From positions 1 to 31,898 of the forward strand of contig JACKBT010000049.1 in assembly GCA_020634415.1 (NCBI GenBank): a stretch of DNA of 31,898 nucleotides, read 5' to 3'. Made by a program: the position numbers and the translations under genes. This stretch comes from Ardenticatenaceae bacterium. GTDB lineage: Bacteria > Chloroflexota > Anaerolineae > Promineifilales > Promineifilaceae. The notes beneath the pieces were generated by a model. It saw only the letters and a list, made by a program, of their open reading frames with translations. It was not told where the DNA came from and did not search any database. This document shows, piece by piece, positions 16,212 through 23,279 of the stretch. How positions within the stretch are numbered: the first letter of the stretch is position 1; the number at the start of each line of letters is the position of its first letter.

Positions 16212-17242
16212 TGGATTTCTACCTTTTCCCCACGGTACATGCTTTTTATAGTGATTTGCAGCAGCGGTTGCCAACCGCGCAGCGCACCATACAGATGGCT
16301 TATTATGCGTTTGATGACGGCCGTTGGGCGCAAGCCATTAGCCAAACTCTGGCGCAAAAGGCGGCGGAGGGGGTGGCTGTGAAGTTGATGGTGGATGAGG
16401 CGGGTTTGTATCTGGACAATGTGCGGCATGGCTGGCGCAATCGCCAATTGCTGCTGTGGTTACGGCAGGCGGGGGTGCAGGTGGATCTGTTTCGGCCAAA
16501 CGGCCGTTGTCTGAGCCAGTTCAATCGTCTGCATTGCAAATTTTGTGTCATTGATGAGCAAACAGCCTTCATTGGCGGTTCCAACATTGGCGACCATTAT
16601 GTGGGTTGGCGTGACAGTAATTTGCGCTTGGATGGCGCATTGGGTTCTGATTTTGGGCGTTTGTATGAGGGCTTGCGCTGCTTTGGTGGAAGCCAGAATG
16701 AAGCGAATTATGTTTTTTGTGGAGATGATTTGCGGGTGGGGGACATGCCGTTGGTGTTAACTGTGCCGGGACGGCGGCAGGATATTCGGCAGGCGTTGTT
16801 GGCGTTGATTTGGGGGGCGGAAACGGCCGTTACCCTACGCACTTGGTACTTCCTGCCTGATCGAGAGATCATGAATGCCCTGCAAACCCAAGCCAAACGG
16901 GGTGTGCGTGTCACCATTCTCTTGTCTCACCATACACGGATACCCATTGTTGATCTTGCTAATCGGCCGTTGTGTCGCCAATTGGCAGCGGCTGGTGTCC
17001 AAATCTACCGTTATGCAGCGGGTTATATGCACGCCAAAGCCGCCTGGACAGAGGCAGGTGATATTCTGTTTGGCTCAGCCAATTTTGATCATTGGGCTTT
17101 ACGCACGAATTTTGAGTGCTGTTTGCACATCAAAAATGAAGCCTTAGCTCATGAGTTAAGGCTTGAACTGTTGGCTGATATCCATCATTGCCAATTGTCC
17201 ACAAGTCAACGGGGACAACCGCAGCCTTTGCTCCATTTTTAA
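16208..17242 (+). CDS. Phospholipase D-like / cardiolipin synthase-type protein
   Basis: This 344-residue protein has two PLD domains. The first HKD motif is complete (HCKFCVID: His109, Lys111, Asp116) and is followed by GGSNIGDHY. The second has His275 and Lys277 but Glu in place of Asp (HAKAAWTE), followed by GSANFDHW. Cardiolipin synthases normally have two HKD motifs and N-terminal membrane spans; no such span is present here, so it may act at the membrane surface. It starts within the stop of the glycosyltransferase gene (ATGATG). The likely reaction is phosphatidyl transfer or phosphodiester cleavage, but the Asp-to-Glu change leaves activity open. Confidence 0.8.
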   Translation: MMDFYLFPTVHAFYSDLQQRLPTAQRTIQMAYYAFDDGRWAQAISQTLAQKAAEGVAVKLMVDEAGLYLDNVRHGWRNRQLLLWLRQAGVQVDLFRPNGRCLSQFNRLHCKFCVIDEQTAFIGGSNIGDHYVGWRDSNLRLDGALGSDFGRLYEGLRCFGGSQNEANYVFCGDDLRVGDMPLVLTVPGRRQDIRQALLALIWGAETAVTLRTWYFLPDREIMNALQTQAKRGVRVTILLSHHTRIPIVDLANRPLCRQLAAAGVQIYRYAAGYMHAKAAWTEAGDILFGSANFDHWALRTNFECCLHIKNEALAHELRLELLADIHHCQLSTSQRGQPQPLLHF

Positions 17243-17261
17243 TTTCGACCAGGTACAAGTC

Positions 17262-17314
17262 CGCACAAAGTCGCACACTTTTGCCATATCGGCGCAGATT
17301 TGGCTGGTTATGCT
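17262..17314 (+). promoter_or_regulatory. Triple direct-repeat promoter, copy 2 (TPR lipoprotein)
   Basis: CGCACA (17262), CGCACA (17272), CGCAGA (17293) and TATGCT (17309-17314) have the same spacing as the other three copies. TTGCCATA lies between the second and third half-sites, as in copy 3 (copy 4 has ATGCCATA). The site starts 20 nt after the stop of the PLD gene, so the lipoprotein gene has its own start of transcription. The ATG used is 66 nt downstream of the -10. Confidence 0.75.
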
Positions 17315-17380
17315 TGTTTGTAGAAGCATGAATGATATGAGCAATTGACCGCTTATGGTCGCTGCTAAGAGGATATGAAG

Positions 17381-19165
17381 ATGAAAACAACACGATGGTG
17401 CAGGATGATAAGTTTGTTTTTTGTTGTTTTGTTATTGGCAGGGTGTGCAGGCGCGACTGAGGAGCCGGTGGCGGAGGAAGTTGTGGTGGAGGCAACGGCC
17501 GTTCCCACTGACACGCCTATTCCTCCTACTGACACCCCAATACCGGTAACGGCAACGGCCGTTCCGACTAATACCCCAATTCCGCCAACAGCTACACCCA
17601 TGCCCTCGCCCACACCCATTAATTTGGTTGCCATTGCCGAGGAGTTTGTGACGGTACTCAACCAGGGAGATGATAGTTGGGTAGAGTATGTGAGGGCGGA
17701 GACGGCCGTTTCCTTTGCCGACGACACGCCCTTTTACACAGAAAATATGGCTGATTTCACCGCCTATGTGGGGCAAGCTGGCAGCCAGTTTGTCTTGATG
17801 GACTGTGTACAAGAGGAAATGACCGTTACTTGTGCGGCCACTGAGAATAATGATTGGCTGACGGCCGTTCAAGAGGAAGCCAGCCTTGCCAAAGAGTTTG
17901 TACTCCAAAACGTGATGGATTTTGACACCGAAGCGGTAGACACCTTTATCAACGAGCCGCTGGCTTACACCAGCGTCCTCTTCACGATGAACGATGAAGG
18001 TGTTATCACCGATTTAGCTTTAACGCTTGCGCCTGAATCGGCCACTTATTTAACGCATTTCTGGCCGCAACTGCATGATTGGGTGTTGGCTAATAATGCT
18101 GCCGATGCTGAAATACTTTTCACAGATACATCCCAACTTGTGTGGAACGAGCAGAATGGGATGCAGTTGGTGGGCATGGTAGAAGCCTATGCTGAGATGA
18201 TGGCGCAAGTGTATGAACTGAGTGTTGCTTCTGATGAGGCTTATGAGGCGGGGGATTTTGAAACGGCCGTTATCCTCTACACCGACATACTTACCCTCAC
18301 GCTGCCTACTGAAGTACAGTATCAAACACTCGTTAACCGTGCCGATGTCTATGACATTTTGGGTGAATATGAATTGGCGATTGTGGATTACGAAACGGCC
18401 GTTGCCATCCGCGCCGATGATCCCAGTGTGCTGAATAATCTTTGCTGGGACTACGCCATCACCGAACAGCCCGAACTGGCACTACCCTATTGCGAACAAT
18501 CCATCGCCCTCGAGCCAGATCCATCCTCATTGGATAGTCGCGGCCTGGCTTATGGGCTGATGGGTGATTACGAAGCGGCTATTGCCGATTTTGAAGCCGT
18601 CGTGGCCGATTTGGCCGACGTGCTTGATCCTGAACTAGCCGCTATCCGTGACCAACGGGCCGGCTGGATCGAGAAAATGCAGAACAATCAAAATCCATTC
18701 ACGGCTGCGGTTATGGCGGAACTGCGTGGTGAAGAACCACCGCCCCCGCCGCCCCCGCCAGTTACCACAACCGACAACAGTGGTAATGACAATACGGCTA
18801 CAAGCGGCCCCACCGCTCAAGATTATTTCAACCAGGGCGAAGCGTACTTCATGCAAGGCGATCTGGCCGCTGCTGTAGATGCCTACACTCAAGCTATCGC
18901 CCTGGCTCCCCAAAATCCCGCATATTACGGCGCACGCGCCATTGCTTACTTCTTGGCGAATGATATTCCCAAAATGATAACTGACCTTGATTCGGCCATT
19001 AATTTGGGGACTCAGGATGGCACTTTGTACATGTTGCGTGGCACAGTACATGGCGCGATGGGCAATACACAACAAGCTATCTCCGACCTGGAAACTGCTT
19101 TGGCTCTTGGCTTACCTGGGGAGCTACAGGCTCAAGTAGAGGCACTGTTGGCTCAATTGCGGTAA
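17381..19165 (+). CDS. TPR-repeat lipoprotein
   Basis: The protein has about 594 residues. The ATG at 17381 is 8 nt after AAGAGG; an in-frame ATG at 17375 is too close. The signal peptide ends with lipobox LAGC (Cys codon 17444-17446). A Thr/Pro-rich linker with repeated TDTPIPPT units follows, and then an NTF2-like looking domain (LVAIAEEFVTVLNQGDDSW...). Next comes a block of TPRs (EAYEAGDFETAVILYTDIL, RADVYDILGEYELAIVDYET, GLAYGLMGDYEAAIADFEAV). A Pro-rich stretch (PPPPPPPP near nt 18740) separates a second TPR block (GEAYFMQGDLAAAVDAYTQA). It is probably an outer-surface scaffold for protein complexes. Six ACGGCCGT palindromes in it all encode T-A-V. Confidence 0.85.
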   Translation: MKTTRWCRMISLFFVVLLLAGCAGATEEPVAEEVVVEATAVPTDTPIPPTDTPIPVTATAVPTNTPIPPTATPMPSPTPINLVAIAEEFVTVLNQGDDSWVEYVRAETAVSFADDTPFYTENMADFTAYVGQAGSQFVLMDCVQEEMTVTCAATENNDWLTAVQEEASLAKEFVLQNVMDFDTEAVDTFINEPLAYTSVLFTMNDEGVITDLALTLAPESATYLTHFWPQLHDWVLANNAADAEILFTDTSQLVWNEQNGMQLVGMVEAYAEMMAQVYELSVASDEAYEAGDFETAVILYTDILTLTLPTEVQYQTLVNRADVYDILGEYELAIVDYETAVAIRADDPSVLNNLCWDYAITEQPELALPYCEQSIALEPDPSSLDSRGLAYGLMGDYEAAIADFEAVVADLADVLDPELAAIRDQRAGWIEKMQNNQNPFTAAVMAELRGEEPPPPPPPPVTTTDNSGNDNTATSGPTAQDYFNQGEAYFMQGDLAAAVDAYTQAIALAPQNPAYYGARAIAYFLANDIPKMITDLDSAINLGTQDGTLYMLRGTVHGAMGNTQQAISDLETALALGLPGELQAQVEALLAQLR

Positions 19166-19188
19166 ACAACATTACGTTCACAAATCTG

Positions 19189-19220
19189 AGAAAAAGGCTG
19201 TGGTCACACAGCCTTTTTCT
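19189..19220 (+). terminator. Intrinsic terminator (bidirectional shape)
   Basis: AGAAAAAGGCTGTG (19189-19202) and CACAGCCTTTTTCT (19207-19220) form a perfect 14-bp stem with a GTCA loop. The A and T runs are part of the stem, so it can end transcription from either side. It closes the TPR lipoprotein gene 24 nt after its stop and insulates it from the next promoter at 19238. Confidence 0.9.
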
Positions 19221-19237
19221 AGATCGTCATTCACCGC

Positions 19238-19290
19238 TGCACAAAGTCGCACACTTTTGCCATATTGGCGCAAATTTGTTGAGTTATCTT
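19238..19290 (+). promoter_or_regulatory. Triple direct-repeat promoter, copy 3 (SUMF1-like gene)
   Basis: TGCACA (19238), CGCACA (19248), CGCAAA (19269) and TATCTT (19285-19290) keep the 10/21/16-bp spacing of the other copies. The inner text between half-sites two and three (TTTTGCCATATTGG) is nearly the same as in copy 2. It lies directly after the terminator at 19189-19220 and 87 nt before the start codon. Confidence 0.75.
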
Positions 19291-19376
19291 TAGTTGTAGG
19301 AAGTGGTGAGGGCTGTAGCATCAACGTACATCCTCAAAAACCAAGCTGCTAACTTTATCAAACAAGGAGCAAAGAA

Positions 19377-20798
19377 ATGTTTCTACAAAACCAAAAACAA
19401 CAGTCCATAACCTCGAGGGTTATAGGCACCATATATAGGGTTATAGGTACAGTTATTGTAGGCATCATTGCCACTGTTATTTACTTATGGATCTTGGTTA
19501 CCTTTTTTACCTCTATCGGCTCCTTCTATCCAGATGTCGAAGGGATTTTCCTTTTCGTCTTCGTTGCTCCCATCAGTTTGATAGCGTTTATGATCCTCAG
19601 TTGGAGGCTGTTGTCGTTGCCATCTTTCCGCCAAAAATTGGCCATTGTCATAGGATCGCTAGCAGGCTACTCTGTTGGAGCTGCGCTAATCTTCATGCTC
19701 TATACCAAACAATACACTGGTTATGAATTGATATCGGTTCCTGTTTCATTTGGGGCAAGTATCATCATAGGCTATGTTTTAGGCTATTGGTTGGCTACCC
19801 CTTCAGAGAAGACAACAAAACCTAAATGGCTTCTAGTCCCTCTGTTTTTGGCAATAATCGCCATCATCCTCAGTGCCACGATTCCAACTCTTTTGCGGAG
19901 CCGCGCAAGGCAAGCAGAAATGCAAGCAGAAGAGAACGAAATTGAAACATGGTTCAACAATCTGCCTCCATATGGACCAACTGAAATGATTACTATCCCT
20001 GCGGGCGTGTTCTTAATGGGTGTCGAATATGATACCGAGCGGGAAGCTGAGTATGCCCGAGAGGGTGGTAGCGCATATGGACGATATCTGGAAAGAGTCA
20101 CCGATGAAAGCCCTATTCATGAAGTTTACTTAGACATCTATTTGATAGATAAGACGGAAGTAACTGTAGCTCAATATGCTGCTTGCGTTATTGCCGATGT
20201 GTGTGATTTTTCACGGGGAAGGTTGTCTGACAGTGATTACGATTATCCAATGATCTCCGTCACTTGGAATGAGGCGCAAACCTACTGTGAGTGGCAGGGT
20301 AAGCGGCTGCCTACTGAGGCTGAGTGGGAAAAGGCGGCTAGGGGGACAGACGGCCGTTTATTTCCTTGGGGCAATGAGGGACTGAATTGCAACCTGGCCA
20401 ACTTCGGCAGCCATTGCTATCAAGGGTTGCTCCCTGTTGGTAGTTTGCCTGATGGCGCTAGCCCCTATGGAGTATTAGATATGATCGGCCACCCTGTCGA
20501 GTGGGTAAACGATTGGTACGATCCTGAATACTATACCTATTCACCGGAAGATAACCCCCAAGGGCCAGAAGAAGGGCCTATTATTGAACACGAACACATT
20601 GTAGGGGGTATCGAACCGACTCACGAACGCACTGTACGTGGTGGCTATAGTGAGTTTGATTCAGTTGGATTGAGATTTTGGGGCGAGGATGAAGTTTTGG
20701 ATGAAGAAATATGGTCTATGTTCGGTACGTTTCAACGGGATGGGCAAAACCCAGACCGAGGTTCTGCGGTTGGCTTTCGTTGTGCCGCTTCTCCTTAA
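19377..20798 (+). CDS. Membrane-anchored SUMF1/formylglycine-generating-enzyme-like protein
   Basis: This 473-residue protein has AAGGAG before ATG. The first about 175 residues contain around five hydrophobic spans (for example TVIVGIIATVIYLWILVTFF, FVFVAPISLIAFMILSW, WLLVPLFLAIIAIILSA). An FGE-sulfatase (SUMF1) domain fills the rest: MITIPAGVFLMG, ESPIHEVYLDIYLIDKTEVT, YPMISVTWNEAQTYCEWQGK, RLPTEAEWEKAARG, FPWGNEG, and GFRCA at the end. In true FGEs two Cys bind copper and oxidise a sulfatase Cys or Ser; many bacterial relatives instead modify other substrates or only bind. No sulfatase is seen nearby. The polytopic membrane part joined to the domain is uncommon. Confidence 0.85.
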   Translation: MFLQNQKQQSITSRVIGTIYRVIGTVIVGIIATVIYLWILVTFFTSIGSFYPDVEGIFLFVFVAPISLIAFMILSWRLLSLPSFRQKLAIVIGSLAGYSVGAALIFMLYTKQYTGYELISVPVSFGASIIIGYVLGYWLATPSEKTTKPKWLLVPLFLAIIAIILSATIPTLLRSRARQAEMQAEENEIETWFNNLPPYGPTEMITIPAGVFLMGVEYDTEREAEYAREGGSAYGRYLERVTDESPIHEVYLDIYLIDKTEVTVAQYAACVIADVCDFSRGRLSDSDYDYPMISVTWNEAQTYCEWQGKRLPTEAEWEKAARGTDGRLFPWGNEGLNCNLANFGSHCYQGLLPVGSLPDGASPYGVLDMIGHPVEWVNDWYDPEYYTYSPEDNPQGPEEGPIIEHEHIVGGIEPTHERTVRGGYSEFDSVGLRFWGEDEVLDEEIWSMFGTFQRDGQNPDRGSAVGFRCAASP

Positions 20799-20904
20799 CT
20801 CTCCAACCAAAGGTGATGCTTGTTCCTATTTGCGATGACATTAGTGCTTAGTTAAGTTAATTTTTACACAATATGTAGGGCTACAAAATAGCCAAAATCG
20901 TCGT

Positions 20905-21582
20905 TCATTGTTCTTTAACAACCGGATAAAGTTTTCTCAGTTTGATACGAGCATCCTCAGCCGTGAATTGCCAATGAATCTTAGCCTGTAGGGAATTGCG
21001 CCGAAGCTGCCAAGCGGCAACTTCCTGAGCGACAGTCTCCTTGTTCGGCAAGCGACGATTAAGACATTGACGGGTGAGAACGGAAAGTTCACATTCGGCC
21101 ACATTAAGCCAAGAGCCGTGTTCAGGCGTGTAATGCCATTCTAACTTGGCCGCAATGCGTCTGGCTTCTTGAGGGGGGAAGGCTGCATAAAGGCAGGCAG
21201 GGGAGTGAGTATTGAGATTGTCGGTGATAAGGACAATCTTCTCCGCCTCAGGAAAGTCCTCATCCACCAAAAGGCGTAGCTCTTGAGCCATATCCAGACT
21301 TGTGCGTCGGTTGGTGACATGAACCCTGCGCCAGCCTGTCAAAGGTTGTACCTTGATAAAAAGGTTGACAGTCCCGTTACGTGTGTACTGATAATCCTGA
21401 CGAACTACCTCACCAGGGGTCATCGGTAAATGGCCCCGAGGCGTTTCATGCAAGGTCACACTTTGTTCATCCAGGCAAACTTGGGGTCGCTTGGGGTCAA
21501 AAGGTCGTTGATACACTTCCAAAACATCTTCCATCTTAGCCACGTACTGGGCTGAGGGTTTACCGATACACCAGCTTTTCAC
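20905..21582 (-). CDS. IS630 transposase, DDE catalytic part (orfB)
   Basis: This 225-residue part holds the catalytic triad: Asp in VCLDEQSV, Asp in VLITDNLNTHS and Glu in GSWLNVAECELS. The open frame has a GTG at 21582 overlapping the orfA stop, but it is also reached from orfA by a -1 shift on the A8 run, giving N-D-L-K-P-W-R-V-K-S-W. That fusion is the likely active enzyme, which cuts and joins DNA at TA targets. Confidence 0.85.
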   Translation of the reverse strand: MKSWCIGKPSAQYVAKMEDVLEVYQRPFDPKRPQVCLDEQSVTLHETPRGHLPMTPGEVVRQDYQYTRNGTVNLFIKVQPLTGWRRVHVTNRRTSLDMAQELRLLVDEDFPEAEKIVLITDNLNTHSPACLYAAFPPQEARRIAAKLEWHYTPEHGSWLNVAECELSVLTRQCLNRRLPNKETVAQEVAAWQLRRNSLQAKIHWQFTAEDARIKLRKLYPVVKEQ

Positions 21583-22034
21583 TCGCCATGGCTTGAGGTC
21601 GTTTTTTTTAACCGTTCCCAGACGGCTACGTGGCTAATGCTCTCTATGACTTCTAGTTCTACCAGCTGCTCGGCTAACAATCTCATTGTCCACTTACTCA
21701 CTCCCTCTGGTGGGTCGCTACAGGCCAAAAGCGTTAATTGCGCTTCTACCTCCCCTGTTAGTTTTGGGGGAGACCCTGACCGAGGTTTGTCATATAAGGT
21801 GGCTTCCATCCCTTCATCCAAGTAGCGTTTCCTAATATTGGCCACTGTTTTCTTACTCACCTGCATGGCCTCAGCTATCCTGGCATTTGTCCAATGCTCC
21901 CCTTGACTGTAATCTGTTAGCAAGAGGATGCGTGCTCGTGTTTGGGTACGAGCCGCCGTTTGCCCACTTCTGATGATGCTGGTTAAACTTGTTCTTTCTT
22001 CGGTTGTTAAGGTTATTTTTCTATGTTTACTCAT
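21579..22034 (-). CDS. IS630 transposase, helix-turn-helix part (orfA), with -1 frameshift site
   Basis: This 151-residue N-terminal part has a helix-turn-helix (WTNARIAEAMQVSKKTVANI) that binds the IS ends. A second DNA-binding stretch (KWTMRLLAEQLVE...ISHVAVWERLKK) follows. Near its end is a run of eight A (T8 at 21602-21609 on the plus strand), read as TTA AAA AAA ACG. A -1 slip there leads straight into the DDE frame, the arrangement known for many IS630 members. Confidence 0.85.
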   Translation of the reverse strand: MSKHRKITLTTEERTSLTSIIRSGQTAARTQTRARILLLTDYSQGEHWTNARIAEAMQVSKKTVANIRKRYLDEGMEATLYDKPRSGSPPKLTGEVEAQLTLLACSDPPEGVSKWTMRLLAEQLVELEVIESISHVAVWERLKKTTSSHGE

Positions 22035-22136
22035 GAGCGTAATTGTACGCTCTTCTTTGATAGTGTAAAATTTTTCTTAACTAAGCATTAGGCAGTATGC
22101 CTTTGCAGTTTTGCCGTTTACCATGCGGTTAATATG

Positions 22137-22189
22137 CGCATAAAGTCGCACACAGATGCCATAGTTGCGCACAGATTATTGGGTATGCT
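22137..22189 (+). promoter_or_regulatory. Triple direct-repeat promoter, copy 4 (PAP2 phosphatase)
   Basis: CGCATA (22137), CGCACA (22147), CGCACA (22168) and TATGCT (22184-22189) have exactly the 10/21/16-bp geometry of copies 1-3. It begins 46 nt after the right end of the IS630, so the insertion spared it. The -10 is 95 nt before the ATG of the PAP2 gene; the leader contains the palindromes at 22224-22252 and 22260. Confidence 0.75.
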
Positions 22190-22284
22190 GGTTGCACTGT
22201 AGAAATTTTTGAGATGGTTGTTTAGGTGGCACGGTGAGACACCGGCCACAGCATAGCAAACGGCCGTCCTCCCCGGAGACAAAA

Positions 22285-23175
22285 ATGGAAATCATAACCA
22301 CTTTACAACAAGTAGAAGCCGAGTGGCTGGTAAAGTTCTTCCAGGCACTCACCTTCATGGGCAATCAGGAGTTTTACCTGCTGCTCGCCCCCTTTCTCTT
22401 TTGGTGTGTAGATTGGGCCGTCGGCGCACGGTTAACCATCATGTATCTGCTGGCCGTTTGGCTTAACACAGAGATCAAAGACATCGTACAAGCCCCGCGT
22501 CCCTTTCAAGAAGATCCCAGCGTCATCCTCGTTGACCCCGAAGAAATTTATGGCGTTGGTTACGGCATGCCCAGCGGTCATGCTCAATGGGCCATGACGG
22601 TTTGGGGCGTTTTAGCAACTTGGGTACAGCGCGGCTGGTTTTGGCTGTTAGTCGGCATTCTCGTCTTTCTCATCGGTTTATCCCGTGTCTATTTGGGGAT
22701 GCACTACCCTTCCCAGGTAGCCGCCGGTTGGGGCTTAGGTTTGGTGACGGTCGCCCTGTATGCTGGGCTGTATCGTCCCGTAGAGCAAGCGATAGCACGG
22801 CTGTCGCTTGGCGCACAGTTGGGTCTGGCGGTCGTAGTGCCGGGCGCATTGTTATGGCTGCATCCTGTGGCTGATGTGGTGGCGGCAACGGCCGTTCTCA
22901 CTGGCCTCGGTATCGGATTAGTCATCGCTCGGCACTACCTGTCCTTCGTTGTCGAAGGCAGTTGGGGGCAGCGGGTGGCCCGCTATCTCCTGGGCATCAT
23001 CATCGTCCTCGCCATCTACTTTGGCCTCAGTGCCATCTTCCCTGGCGAAGGCGAGAGCCTCTACGTTCCCTTGCGCTTCGTGCGCTACGCCTTACTCGGC
23101 CTCTGGATTAGCGTTGGTGCCCCCTGGCTCTTTAGCCTTACCCGGTTGATGACTGTACAGGTACAGCCAGCTTAG
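22285..23175 (+). CDS. PAP2-family membrane phosphatase
   Basis: The protein has about 296 residues from ATG 22285, preceded by GGAGA; an upstream in-frame start at 22234 has no ribosome site. It has several membrane spans. The three phosphatase motifs are present: K65-x6-R72-P73 (KDIVQAPRP), PSGH at 96-99, and S133-R134-x5-H140 (SRVYLGMHYPSQ). The Asp that normally follows the last His by four residues is Gln144 here. PAP2 enzymes remove phosphate from phosphatidate, undecaprenyl-PP or phosphatidylglycerophosphate. A C-terminal half of about 130 residues with further spans goes beyond the usual domain. It shares its promoter type with the lipid operon at 14272-17242. Confidence 0.8.
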   Translation: MEIITTLQQVEAEWLVKFFQALTFMGNQEFYLLLAPFLFWCVDWAVGARLTIMYLLAVWLNTEIKDIVQAPRPFQEDPSVILVDPEEIYGVGYGMPSGHAQWAMTVWGVLATWVQRGWFWLLVGILVFLIGLSRVYLGMHYPSQVAAGWGLGLVTVALYAGLYRPVEQAIARLSLGAQLGLAVVVPGALLWLHPVADVVAATAVLTGLGIGLVIARHYLSFVVEGSWGQRVARYLLGIIIVLAIYFGLSAIFPGEGESLYVPLRFVRYALLGLWISVGAPWLFSLTRLMTVQVQPA

Positions 23176-23192
23176 GTAAGATGGTAGTGTCA

Positions 23193-23266
23193 GTGCCTTG
23201 CACCATCTTCGGTGCGTGGCACTTTCAGACAAGAGGTGCAAGGCACGGCAGACCGTGCCACGCACC
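23193..23266. repeat. Two interleaved 12-bp inverted repeats before the amidase
   Basis: Arm A GTGCCTTGCACC (23193-23204) pairs with A' GGTGCAAGGCAC (23235-23246). Arm B GGTGCGTGGCAC (23211-23222) pairs with B' GTGCCACGCACC (23255-23266). The order A-B-A'-B' is that of a pseudoknot. A can also pair with B and A' with B' (10 of 12), so two simple hairpins are an alternative fold. It ends just before the amidase ribosome site AGAGGA. Confidence 0.7.
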
Positions 23267-23279
23267 AGAGGACAATCCC

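Larger units (their letters stand above)
20842..22090. mobile_element. IS630-family insertion sequence
   Basis: The terminal inverted repeats are about 30 nt, with TAGTGCTTAGTTAAG at the left end (from 20842) and the matching CTTAACTAAGCATTA at the right end (to 22090). By eye 25 of 30 positions agree. The outer TA on each side fits the TA target duplication of IS630 elements. It contains the two overlapping transposase frames on the minus strand. None of the window's ACGGCCGT palindromes falls inside it, in keeping with recent arrival. It sits between the SUMF1-like gene and the promoter of the PAP2 gene and does not break either. Confidence 0.85.

Noticed and set aside
17495..17640. Direct repeats in the TPR lipoprotein linker as a CRISPR-like or regulatory array
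   Set aside because: They are in-frame repeats encoding TDTPIPPT linker units, normal for lipoprotein linkers.
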